64,000 nucleotides of DNA, from assembly GCF_001552175.1 (NCBI RefSeq), contig NZ_BCQR01000001.1, positions 1-64,000 on the forward strand, read 5' to 3'. A program made the translations under genes and the position numbers. Shown one piece after another: positions 33,427 through 43,414 of this stretch. The notes under the pieces were generated by a model. It was not told the origin of the DNA, searched no databases, and saw only the letters and a list, made by a program, of their open reading frames with translations. The stretch comes from Actinomadura kijaniata NBRC 14229 (lineage in GTDB: Bacteria > Actinomycetota > Actinomycetes > Streptosporangiales > Streptosporangiaceae). Within the stretch, counting starts at the first letter, position 1. The number at the start of each line of letters is the position of its first letter.

Positions 33427-33861
33427 TCAGCCGGTCGCGGCGGCGAGCGCGTCCTTCCAGAGACGGCCGTTGGCGCGGCTCGGCGCGATGCCCGCGAGAC
33501 CGGGGTCCCCGGCGGTGTTGCCGGGCCGGACGAACGACAGCCGGAAGCCCGCGCCGCCCACCTTCAGCTTCATCCCCGCGCCGAAGTTGTACCAGGGGAA
33601 GCGGACGTCCTCGACCTTCTCCACCGGGACGTCGAACAGGACCAGCTCCCGGCCCGCCGCCAGCTGCTCGGCCAGGCCCTCGGTGCCCAGGCGGCGTTCC
33701 AGTACGCGCAGGTGCGCCGGGCCGAGCGCGCCGCGGCCGGTCACCCGCAGGGCCAGGCGCCCGCGCGCCGCCCGCAGCACGCCCGGAACGCTGCCGGTGG
33801 CCCCCATCAGCAGCCAGACCGGTGTCTCCAGAGGCCGGTCGCCCCCGTGGTCTCCTCGCAT
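33427..33861 (-). CDS. Hypothetical protein
   Basis: A 144-residue soluble protein, not recognised. It contains beta-like segments (GRLALRVTGRG, ELVLFDVPVEKVEDVRFPWYNFGAGMKLKVGG, FRLSFVRPG) that resemble a GRAM/PH-like or lipid-binding barrel. ATG at 33861 follows a GGGGAC site; the frame is open further upstream to 33981. It lies just upstream of the molybdenum hydroxylase operon on the same strand (57-base gap), but may have its own terminator. Confidence 0.6.
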   Translation of the reverse strand: MRGDHGGDRPLETPVWLLMGATGSVPGVLRAARGRLALRVTGRGALGPAHLRVLERRLGTEGLAEQLAAGRELVLFDVPVEKVEDVRFPWYNFGAGMKLKVGGAGFRLSFVRPGNTAGDPGLAGIAPSRANGRLWKDALAAATG

Positions 33862-33993
33862 GTCCCCGTTCCCCCGTTCGGTCGGTTCGTCTTTCCGGGA
33901 GCGTAGGAAGGGGGGCGTCCCGGGCGGCACGGCCTGGTGTCCGGCCGTTTCCGGGACGGCCGTCCCGGCCGGGTTATCCACAGGCAGGCCATT

Positions 33994-36621
<2,628 letters not shown>

Positions 36622-36676
36622 GCGCGCCCCGTACCCGCTGAGAGCGGGACCATTCACCCCCTTTACGGTCCTCTGG

Positions 36677-37231
36677 ATGGACCACCGCTCCCGGATCCGG
36701 CGACGCCTGCGATCACTGGCCGGACTCGAACTGTTCAACATCCCGTTCCAGGCGGCCGTCTGGTTCGGCTCGCTCGGCCTGCCGCTCACGGCGGCGAACG
36801 CGACGGGCTTCGCGCTGGTCGCCCTCGTCCTGCTGGAGGGCGCGGCGTACTGGGCGGCGAAACTCCGCCGCCTCCGGGCACCGGGAGGACCGCTGCCGTT
36901 CGCCACCGCCTTCGCGTCCGCCCGCCTGGCGAACCCGCCGCTCCTGGCCGCGGGCGTGGCGTTCACGACCTGGTCGGTGGTCATGGACCCGGGCGCGGGC
37001 ACGATCCCCGGCCTGGGGTTCGCCGTGTTCGGCGTGCTGGAACACGTGAACTACTTCCACACGCAGCTGATGTACGACACCCGCGAGGACCTGCGCCACC
37101 TGCGCTCGAAGGGCTTCCGCCGCTCCCACCTCGCCCGCGACCTGGAACGCCGCTCCCTCACCCCCGCAGAACGGCGTGAACGATCTTTCCGCCGTCCGCG
37201 AGCGGCGCGACGCCCCAGCTCTCGGCCATGA
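36677..37231 (+). CDS. Unknown integral membrane protein
   Basis: A 184-residue protein with about four membrane segments (FNIPFQAAVWFGSLGLPL, ATGFALVALVLLEGAAYWAA, PPLLAAGVAFTTWSVVM, IPGLGFAVFGVLEHVNYFH) and basic ends. Not recognised; EHVNYFHTQLMYDTREDLRHL is a notable His/Tyr-rich segment. ATG at 36677 is a choice among several in-frame starts. The last 74 bases overlap the convergent ATP-binding protein gene, which is unusual and might mean the real stop has shifted. Confidence 0.6.
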   Translation: MDHRSRIRRRLRSLAGLELFNIPFQAAVWFGSLGLPLTAANATGFALVALVLLEGAAYWAAKLRRLRAPGGPLPFATAFASARLANPPLLAAGVAFTTWSVVMDPGAGTIPGLGFAVFGVLEHVNYFHTQLMYDTREDLRHLRSKGFRRSHLARDLERRSLTPAERRERSFRRPRAARRPSSRP

Positions 37232-37565
37232 TCTCGACCATCGCCAGCCCGCGCCCGTCGACCTCGTCGAGCCCGAACGGCCGGACGACGGGCCACGCGT
37301 CGCTCCCGTCCCCGACCTCCACCACGGCCCGGCTCCCCGCCCGGTGGAGCCGAACGAAGATCTTGTCTCCCGGCCCGGACCCGTGCCGGTAGGCGTTGGT
37401 CACCAGCTCGGTGACGACCAGCCGCGCGGCGTCCGTGACGCACCCGGAGAACCCCTGGGCGAGGAACCAGCGCGCGGTGAAGTCCCGCGCCGTCCTGACC
37501 GCCTCCGGCATGGCCGCGACCACCAGCGACGAACCGTCACGGCAACGTCCCTGATCGGCGGTCAT
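37158..37565 (-). CDS. ATP-binding anti-sigma-like protein (RsbW/AbaA type)
   Basis: A 135-residue GHKL ATPase domain of the HATPase_c_2 kind. The N box is VVTELVTNAYRHG, the G1 region VVEVGDGS, and the G2 region DEVDGRGLAMVEIMAESWG. Proteins like this phosphorylate anti-anti-sigma factors or act in AbaA-like developmental loci. The gene overlaps the preceding small gene by ATGA and lies next to a WhiJ-like regulator and DUF397 genes, the classic WhiJ/AbaA paralogue set in Streptomyces. Confidence 0.85.
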   Translation of the reverse strand: MTADQGRCRDGSSLVVAAMPEAVRTARDFTARWFLAQGFSGCVTDAARLVVTELVTNAYRHGSGPGDKIFVRLHRAGSRAVVEVGDGSDAWPVVRPFGLDEVDGRGLAMVEIMAESWGVAPLADGGKIVHAVLRG

Positions 37566-37738
37566 GGGACATCGTCGGCCGCGCCGTCGGGGAAGCCGTT
37601 CAGAGCGGCCAGATTGGCCTCGGCGTAAGAGCTGATCAGCTCGATGGTGCTCGACAGAAGCCCATGGGCGCGCATGGCCTCCTCGTACGCGGCCCTGACG
37701 ATCTCGATGGCCTGGCTCAGCTCCCGGTGAACGTTCAC
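37562..37738 (-). CDS. Small helical hypothetical protein
   Basis: A protein of about 58 residues, predicted to be two helices (ELSQAIEIVRAAYEEAMRAHGLL and ELISSYAEANLAALNG). It is not recognised, but it is coupled on both sides: its GTG overlaps the previous stop by GTGA and its stop overlaps the next ATG. Such small proteins are common between the two larger genes of AbaA-like loci. GTG at 37744 is another possible start. Confidence 0.65.
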   Translation of the reverse strand: MNVHRELSQAIEIVRAAYEEAMRAHGLLSSTIELISSYAEANLAALNGFPDGAADDVP

Positions 37739-38061
37739 CGGCACCCCCGCCCGGCAGCCAGCTCACGCGCGAGGACGCGCACGGCACCCGCCACATCCCC
37801 GACCGGAGCGATGACCTCACCGCTGTCGGCCCACACATACCGCCAGCGGCCGTCGCGGTGGTCGCACCCGACCTCGACCATCCGCCGCGCCGCCCCGACC
37901 TGCACGACGTTCAGGATCGGAGTCCCCCTGTGGATCACGATCCCGCACGCCAGCCCCGGATCAGCGGCCACCCCTCTATCCAGAGCCGACAGGTAGGCCC
38001 GCCGCTCCCCGCCCGAGAGCATTCCTTGATCTTTTTCTGTCACTGCGCAGCGCGGCTGCAT
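37735..38061 (-). CDS. Conserved hypothetical protein of AbaA-like locus
   Basis: A 108-residue soluble protein with alternating strands and helices (IVIHRGTPILNVVQVG, RMVEVGCDH, WRYVWADSGEVIAPVGD). Not recognised beyond its recurrent place upstream of RsbW-like genes in actinomycetes. First gene of a three-gene minus-strand unit, divergent from the WhiJ-like pseudogene. ATG at 38061 has GGAGA just ahead; 38070 and 38079 are alternatives. Confidence 0.65.
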   Translation of the reverse strand: MQPRCAVTEKDQGMLSGGERRAYLSALDRGVAADPGLACGIVIHRGTPILNVVQVGAARRMVEVGCDHRDGRWRYVWADSGEVIAPVGDVAGAVRVLARELAAGRGCR

Positions 38062-38183
38062 GTTCTCCATTCGAACCACTCGTTGAGCGCTCGCCGCCTT
38101 TTTCTTGCTCCACGGACAAGAGTGCGCCGCGCGGACTAGCTTGACTACGCGAGTTCTCCAAATTCAACGCGGAGAGGATCACC

Positions 38184-38993
38184 ATGCGCGTCCGCCCAGC
38201 CTTCGATCCGGACGGGAACCTCTGGGACTTCATCGCTTTTGAACTGCGTCAACAGCGTCACGAGCGCGGCCTGTCACTCTCCGCCATGGGTGAGATCATC
38301 GACCGCGACCGTTCACTAGTCGCACGCATTGAGTCCGGGCATACGAAAATGCAGGAGGCACACGCCATAAAGATCGACATGGCGTGGGAGACCGGCGGCC
38401 GCTTCCGGCGTATGGTCAAATTCGCCAAAGCCGGACATGACGTGGAGTGGTTCAAGACGCACCTGGAGCTGGAGGCCCGGGCGTCCGAGCCGCGGATCTG
38501 GGAACTCGGGTGGGTGCCCGGCCTCTTCCAGGTCGAGGGCTACATCCGCGCGATGTTCGAGGCGGCCGGTGTCGAGGATCCGGAAGAGGGGATCAAGGCG
38601 CGGCTGAACCGTCAAACCTGTCTCCACCGCAAGCCCCGCCCGCGCGTATGGGCGATCCTGGCCCAGAGCGTGATCGAGGAACTCGTCGGCTCTCCCGAGA
38701 TCATGCGCGAGCAACTCGCTCACCTGGTGGAACTCGCCCAGTAACCGCACATCACCATACGGATCGTCCCGCGATCAGCCGGGGCACACGCCGGCCGTGA
38801 CGGCTCGTTCAAAATCATGACCGTGGACGGCGCGGACGTCGTCTACTCCAAAGCACCCGGCGGCGGGAGACTTATCCAGGATGCAACCGATATACCCTCA
38901 TACCGGGTGTGGTTCGACCTCATCGGAGACGTAGCGCTACCCAAAGATGCATCGTTGCGCCTGCTCAAGGAAGCGATGGAACGGTATTCATGA
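38184..38993 (+). pseudogene. WhiJ-like XRE/DUF5753 regulator, interrupted by an in-frame stop
   Basis: The frame encodes an XRE HTH (FELRQQRHERGLSLSAMGEI, RDRSLVARIESG) and the first half of a DUF5753 domain (ELGWVPGLFQVEGYIRAMF) up to TAA at 38742. The same frame then continues without shift to TGA at 38991, giving the missing DUF5753 end: PHITIRIVPRSAGAH, GADVVYSKAP and LRLLKEAMERYS. Family members run uninterrupted through this point (LAERP-type junction), so one nonsense change explains the break. A 186-residue product with intact HTH would still be made. The final TGA overlaps the ATG of the DUF397 gene, the normal coupling. The sequence is AT-richer than its neighbours. Confidence 0.8.
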
Positions 38994-39181
38994 CTACTTG
39001 GCGGAAGTCCAGCCACAGCGAAAGCACCACTGTCGAGTCCGACTGCGTTGAACTCGCCGAACTCATCAACGTCGTAGGCATCCGGGACAGCAAGGCCCCC
39101 GGCTCCGGGCACCTCGCGGTTTCCAGGGCGGACTTCGGGGTGCTGGTCGCCCAGGTGAAGCGGGGCTCGCCCGAGAGCTGA
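38990..39181 (+). CDS. DUF397 protein, copy 1
   Basis: A 63-residue small protein. TTWRKSSHSES, DCVELAEL, GIRDSKAPGSGHLAVSRADFGVLVAQVK is the full DUF397 signature. In Streptomyces such proteins partner WhiJ-like regulators and relieve their repression. The ATG overlaps the terminal TGA of the WhiJ-like frame; with that gene broken by TAA, coupling may be lost. Its 3' 100 bases are part of a duplicated block. Confidence 0.9.
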   Translation: MTTWRKSSHSESTTVESDCVELAELINVVGIRDSKAPGSGHLAVSRADFGVLVAQVKRGSPES

Positions 39182-39335
39182 ACCCGACGAACGCGCGCAA
39201 GCCCCGGCCTCGGAGCCGGGGCCTGGTCACGTGCGGCGATCGGCGCGACCACGGCACTCCGCCCGGTCGGTGATCACCATGCCTTCGGGTCAGGTCAGCC
39301 ACCGCAGCCGGTGTACCGCGGGCTGGAGTGACGCG
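39080..39335 (+). repeat. Direct repeat, copy 1 (offset 376 bases)
   Basis: Nearly identical to 39456-39711 (only a few substitutions). It spans the 3' half of DUF397 copy 1, its terminator and a relic of the 3' end of the secreted-protein gene that is intact only after copy 2. Confidence 0.8.
39199..39222 (+). terminator. Hairpin after DUF397 copy 1
   Basis: GCCCCGGC (39201-39208) pairs with GCCGGGGC (39215-39222) around CTCGGA. It is the diverged twin of the hairpin at 39575. Confidence 0.55.
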
Positions 39336-39368
39336 TTGTGGCCAGAAGGAAGATGGAGGCGTTCCAGG

Positions 39369-39557
39369 ATGGTTCAGTGGCGCAAGTCCACCCGAAGCAG
39401 CGGAGCTGAGAACACCGACTGTGTCGAAGTAGCCGCGTTCTTCGGCTCCGTGGCCGTCCGGGACAGCAAAGCCCCCGAGTACGGGCACCTCGCGGTTTCC
39501 AGAGCGGACTTCGGGGTGCTGGTCGCCCAGGTGAAGCGGGGCTCGCCCGAGAGCTGA
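39369..39557 (+). CDS. DUF397 protein, copy 2
   Basis: A 62-residue DUF397 protein (VQWRKSTRSSG, DCVEVAAF, VAVRDSKAPEYGHLAVSRADFGVLVAQVK). The N-terminal half differs clearly from copy 1 while the C-terminal 35 residues are almost identical at DNA level, which implies recent recombination between paralogues rather than simple duplication. ATG at 39369 is preceded by a weak CAGGA site. No HTH gene lies directly ahead of it. Confidence 0.85.
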   Translation: MVQWRKSTRSSGAENTDCVEVAAFFGSVAVRDSKAPEYGHLAVSRADFGVLVAQVKRGSPES

Positions 39558-39711
39558 ACCCGACGAACGCGCGCAAGCCCCGGCCTCGTGGCCGGGGCTT
39601 GGTCACGTGCGGCGATCGGCGCGACCACAGCACTCCGCCCGGTCGGTGATCACCGTGCCTTCGGGTCAGGTCAGCCGCCGCAGCCGGTGTACCGCGGGCT
39701 GGAGTGACGCG
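39456..39711 (+). repeat. Direct repeat, copy 2
   Basis: Matches 39080-39335 at an offset of exactly 376 bases. Its right end is the functional 3' end of the minus-strand secreted-protein gene (stop at 39671). Confidence 0.8.
39575..39600. terminator. Hairpin between DUF397 copy 2 and convergent secreted-protein gene
   Basis: AAGCCCCGGC pairs perfectly with GCCGGGGCTT around CTCGTG, a 10-bp stem. Confidence 0.65.
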
Positions 39712-40147
39712 CGACCTGCTTACCGCCCTTGGTGAGCCCGAAGACCTCGACCCGCATCGGCCACACGCCGCACCTCACGCTGCCCGTGGTGACCGATCCC
39801 TTCGACTTCGCGGATACCTTCAGACAGTTTCCGGCGGCCATCTGCGGACCGGTCACGCCCGCCCAGATCAGGTAGACGCAGACCCTCCTCATCTTGGACT
39901 TCTTGGAGGCCGTCCAACTGGCCTTGGCATAGACGTACTTGCCCTTCTTGCCCTTCCTCTTGTGGACGACCGGCTTGTACGCCTTGACGGTCTGCGCCTT
40001 GGCCTTGGCCGTGACATCCGCGACGTCCGCGACGGCGACCTGGGCGTTCACGGGCTGGGCGGTCGTGGCCTGGGCGGGCAGGGCCGACAGGCCGGCGAAC
40101 GCGACCGCCGCCGCCGTCACCGATGCCCCGAGACGGTAGGTCAGCAT
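39671..40147 (-). CDS. Small secreted protein
   Basis: A 158-residue preprotein with signal peptide (MLTYRLGASVTAAAVAFAGLSALPAQA). The mature part is strongly basic (VVHKRKGKKGKYVYAKASW, SKKSKMRRVCVY) and has four or more Cys (RVCVYL, GNCLKV, VRCGVW, YTGCGG), suggesting disulfides in a small beta-rich extracellular domain. Function unknown; a similar small basic secreted protein is found at 50283. ATG at 40147 has a GGAGCC site. The last 12 residues are encoded inside the duplicated block. Confidence 0.75.
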   Translation of the reverse strand: MLTYRLGASVTAAAVAFAGLSALPAQATTAQPVNAQVAVADVADVTAKAKAQTVKAYKPVVHKRKGKKGKYVYAKASWTASKKSKMRRVCVYLIWAGVTGPQMAAGNCLKVSAKSKGSVTTGSVRCGVWPMRVEVFGLTKGGKQVARHSSPRYTGCGG

Positions 40148-40723
40148 CAAAGGCTCCTTCCAAGAATTGAGTCGCCTTTGTGCTTTCCTTTCACCATGCC
40201 CCCAAAACGCGAAATTCCATCTTGCACCGAAGAACAGTGCCGGGGCACTAAAGAATAGTTCCCGGGGTCTATGGGCGCGCATTTCCGCTCGCCTCGACGC
40301 CCGCGGAGATTCGCCGGAGGACACGGGGCCCGACCACCGTTGACCCGGCAGGCGGCCTCCATGCGCCGGGACCTGGGGGTCACCTCGCGTCCAGTGGCGT
40401 CATTGACGCCGCGACGGACCTGTCCGGTGAAGCCTGAGGCGGACGGCGTCGCTGGTCGGTTGGTTGTCGCGGCGAAGTTCACGATGACGGGGGTGGTGTG
40501 CCCACAACCGCCGGACACGGCATCGGGAGGTCGGCGACCGCGCGGCGGCGGGGCTTGGTTCCCTTCTGGTAGGCCGGGCGCGCGCAGGCTTCGCCGGTGG
40601 CCAGGACCCGGCTGGCCTCCTGCTGTCCGGCGCACTGGCGGACGGGCACTTCCCGGGGTTACCCGGGGCCGGGCCGGGAGGGTAGGGGAGCACGGGCGGA
40701 ACGGGCCGTTCCCTCTCCCGGGC
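40148..40723. other. Intergenic region without confident gene
   Basis: This 576-base gap precedes the secreted-protein gene and follows the LacI gene. Open frames exist on both strands but have no ribosome sites and atypical composition (rich in Pro, Arg and Gly in every frame). An AT-rich patch near 40170-40260 is the probable promoter of the secreted protein. It could be decayed coding sequence. Confidence 0.4.
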
Positions 40724-41752
40724 TCAGGTCGTACCGCGGACGATCAAGTGTGGGGTCAGGACCGCCGGAGGCGGCAGTTCTCCGGTGAGCAACCGGTCGA
40801 CCTGGTGGACGGCCAGCTCGCCCAGCCGCCGTTTGTCGAGGTGGAGGGTGGTCAGTGGCGGGTCGACCAGTTCGGCGATGCTCAGCCCGTCGTAACCGAT
40901 CACCGCGCAGTCGGCCGGGACCCGGACACCGAGCCGGCGCGCGGCCCGCAGCGCGCCGATCGCGACCAGGTCGTTGAACGCGAACACGGCGGTGACGTCC
41001 GGGTGCGCGGCCCTGAGCGCCTCGAACGCGGTGGCGCCGCCGTCCAGGGACTGGTCGCCGACGGTGATCCAGCCGTCGTCGACCGGCAGCGCGTGTTCGG
41101 CGGCGACCTCGAGGAAGGTGCGGCGCCGGACCTCCGGGGCGCAGACCGACGGGCAGTCGATCATGCCGATCCGGCGGTGGCCCCGGTCGATGAGGTGTCG
41201 CAGCCCGGCCCGGACCCCGGCCGCGGTGTCCACCTGGACCAGGGCGTGGGAGGAGGAGTCCGTCCCACGGTCCATGATGACCAGCGGCACCGTGCCGACA
41301 TGCGGGTCGAGTTCCGGGTCGGGATGGCTGAGGTAGCCGACGAGCGCGTCGACCTGCCGGCCGAGTGACCCGACCATCGACGGCTCCCGGGACCGGTCGT
41401 TCTCGGTGCTGGTCACGACGACCGTCCAGCCCCGCCGGTCGGCGGCGGCGATCACCCCGGCCACGAACTCGGGAAAGAACGGGTTGACCACGTCGGGGAC
41501 GATGAGCCCGATGGTCACGGCGTCCGGGCGGACCAGTCCCCGGGCGAACCGGCTGGGCCGGTACCGAAGTTCCCGGGCGACGTCGAGCACGCGACGCCGG
41601 GTCCGCGGATCGATCTCCCCCTTGCCGTTGATCGCCCGGGAGACGGTCTGGTGGGACACGCCCGCCGCCCGGGCCACGTCGTGAAGCGTGACGCGCTTGG
41701 TGGCGCGTCCGCGTTCGCCTTCCGGCCTCTGTTGTTCAACCACGCCGTTCAC
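40724..41752 (-). CDS. LacI family transcriptional regulator
   Basis: A 342-residue LacI/GalR regulator. The N-terminal HTH and hinge are typical (VTLHDVARAAGVSHQTVSRAING, IDPRTRRRVLDVARELRYRPSRFARGL), followed by a periplasmic-binding-protein-like sugar domain starting TIGLIVPDVVNPFFPE. The ligand is unknown. GTG at 41752 is the first start. It is divergent from an MFS transporter, with a GTTAAC-type palindrome between them, so it likely controls that transporter. Confidence 0.92.
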   Translation of the reverse strand: MNGVVEQQRPEGERGRATKRVTLHDVARAAGVSHQTVSRAINGKGEIDPRTRRRVLDVARELRYRPSRFARGLVRPDAVTIGLIVPDVVNPFFPEFVAGVIAAADRRGWTVVVTSTENDRSREPSMVGSLGRQVDALVGYLSHPDPELDPHVGTVPLVIMDRGTDSSSHALVQVDTAAGVRAGLRHLIDRGHRRIGMIDCPSVCAPEVRRRTFLEVAAEHALPVDDGWITVGDQSLDGGATAFEALRAAHPDVTAVFAFNDLVAIGALRAARRLGVRVPADCAVIGYDGLSIAELVDPPLTTLHLDKRRLGELAVHQVDRLLTGELPPPAVLTPHLIVRGTT

Positions 41753-41846
41753 TCATCCGTGTTCGTGTCCGCCCCGCGCTCCCAAGTCAACCAGGCCGAC
41801 GCGTTGACGAGGGCCGACGGGGTGAGGAAGACTCCGTTACCGCTCA

Positions 41847-41860
41847 CGTTAACGTTAACG
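41847..41860. promoter_or_regulatory. LacI-type operator
   Basis: CGTTAACGTTAACG contains overlapping perfect palindromes centred on GTTAAC and resembles the TGTTAACGTTAACA sites of LacI-family regulators. It ends 9 bases ahead of the transporter GTG, so a bound repressor would cover the start region. Confidence 0.6.
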
Positions 41861-41869
41861 GAGGATCCT

Positions 41870-43087
41870 GTGCGCACCCCCTCTGCCCCGTCCCCCCTCG
41901 GAGTGGTCACGGCCTGCGCGGCGTTCGTCCTGATCGGCGCGCTCCAGGCGCTGTACGGCCCGGCCGTCTCCGCGTTCCGCGCCGACTTCGGCATCGGGCT
42001 CGGCACCGCCGGGCTCGCCCTCGGCGCGCACTTCGTCGGCGGTGTCGCCGGAGTCCTCGTCCACGCCGGGCTGAGCCGCCGGTTTCCCGCCCGCGCGCTG
42101 CTCGCGACCGCCCTGGTCATCATGGCGATCGGCGGCGCGGGCGTCGCGCTGGCGCCTCGGTGGCCGCTCGCCCTGCTCGCCGCGCTCGTTGCGGGGATCG
42201 GCTTCGGGGGGATCGACTACGGGCTCAACGACCTGTTCGCCCGCGCCTACACCCGCCGCGGGCCCGCCATGCTGAACATCCTCAACGCGCACTTCGGCAT
42301 CGGCGCGGTCGCCGGCCCGTTCCTGGTGGCGGCACTGGGCCCGCAACGCTATCCGGCGATCTTCCTCGGCTTCGCCGTGGCGTCGCTGCTGCTGGTGCCG
42401 GGCCTGCGGGGGATCCGCCCAGGCGACGGGCGAACGCCGACCGGGACGACGGCACCTGGAGCGATGGCGCGCAGTTTCGCCCTGCTGGCGGCGTTCATCA
42501 CCGTGTACGTGTTGAACGTCGGCATCGAGGCGGGCGTGGGCGGCTGGGAGCCCACCCATCTGGAGACGATCGGCCACTCCGCCGCGAGCGCCGCCTCGGC
42601 CACCTCGGTCTACTGGCTCATGCTGACCGTTGGACGGTTCCTCGTCGTACCGCTGACCCTGCGCTGGTCGGACCAGACCATCGTGGTCGGCAGCTGCGTC
42701 GGCGCGGCCGTCTGCCTGGCGCTGAGCGCGGTCCCGTCGATCGCCGCCGTGGCCTACGCGGGCGTCGGCCTGTTCATCGCCCCGGTCTTCCCCACCGCGC
42801 TGCCCTGGCTGCGCCGCGCGGTGCCGGGGGCCCAGGGGGCCGGGGCCTACGTGATCGCCGCGTCCATGATCGGCGGCGTGGTGGTCCCGCCGCTGGTCGG
42901 CGGGGGGATCGCCTGGACGGGTGTGGCGGCCCTGCCCGTACTGCTGTCCGCCCTCAACGGGCTGTGCCTGGTGACGCTGTGGTGGATCATCCGGGCCCAG
43001 CGGACCGAGCGGCACCGCCGGTCCGGCCACGACCCGATCGACTCTTCGTCCGACGCCGGTGACCCGATGGTGAAGAGGCACGGGTAA
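41870..43087 (+). CDS. MFS transporter
   Basis: A 405-residue major facilitator protein with about twelve hydrophobic segments in two halves. The loop between helices 2 and 3 reads AGLSRRFPARALL, and the helix 5 region GIGFGGIDYGLNDLFAR resembles sugar/fucose-permease-like MFS members. The long polar C-terminus is cytoplasmic. Substrate unknown; control by the divergent LacI protein suggests a sugar or glycoside. GTG at 41870 lies 3 bases after GGAGGATCCT. No catabolic gene follows. Confidence 0.88.
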   Translation: MRTPSAPSPLGVVTACAAFVLIGALQALYGPAVSAFRADFGIGLGTAGLALGAHFVGGVAGVLVHAGLSRRFPARALLATALVIMAIGGAGVALAPRWPLALLAALVAGIGFGGIDYGLNDLFARAYTRRGPAMLNILNAHFGIGAVAGPFLVAALGPQRYPAIFLGFAVASLLLVPGLRGIRPGDGRTPTGTTAPGAMARSFALLAAFITVYVLNVGIEAGVGGWEPTHLETIGHSAASAASATSVYWLMLTVGRFLVVPLTLRWSDQTIVVGSCVGAAVCLALSAVPSIAAVAYAGVGLFIAPVFPTALPWLRRAVPGAQGAGAYVIAASMIGGVVVPPLVGGGIAWTGVAALPVLLSALNGLCLVTLWWIIRAQRTERHRRSGHDPIDSSSDAGDPMVKRHG

Positions 43088-43414
43088 GGGCAGGGGGCCG
43101 TTCCGGCGAGGCCAACGGGTCACGGAGGAACGGTCCGCCCTGGACCACTGCGGCTCTCTGGTCGCGCTCCCTCCTCTGGAACACGCGGGGGGAACGCCGC
43201 GCGTCGACGTCGGTGCCGCAGGACCTCGTATCGACGGACGCGGAGTGGTCACGCGGGAACTGTTCCCTGCGACTGTCCCCGCGTCGTCGCGCTTCGTGTC
43301 GCGCTGAGGTCAGAACCCGAGCTCGACGGTCTCGACCGGGGGAACGCCGCTCCCCTAGGCGATCAAGCCCGGGTGCGCGCCTGGAAGCGGTCGATCGGGT
43401 CCGTGCCGGTGTGG
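43088..43414. other. Intergenic region between convergent transporters
   Basis: Nothing convincing in 327 bases: no hairpin with T tract and no open frame with a ribosome site and plausible content. Confidence 0.4.

Noticed and set aside
33974..33982. Perfect DnaA box TTATCCACA upstream of geosmin synthase
   Set aside because: Only one copy is present and no dnaA, dnaN or AT-rich unwinding element is nearby, so it is not an origin.
40271..40725. Possible coding sequence or transposase remnant in the gap before the LacI gene
   Set aside because: No frame shows a ribosome site, DDE motif, terminal repeats or recognisable domain.
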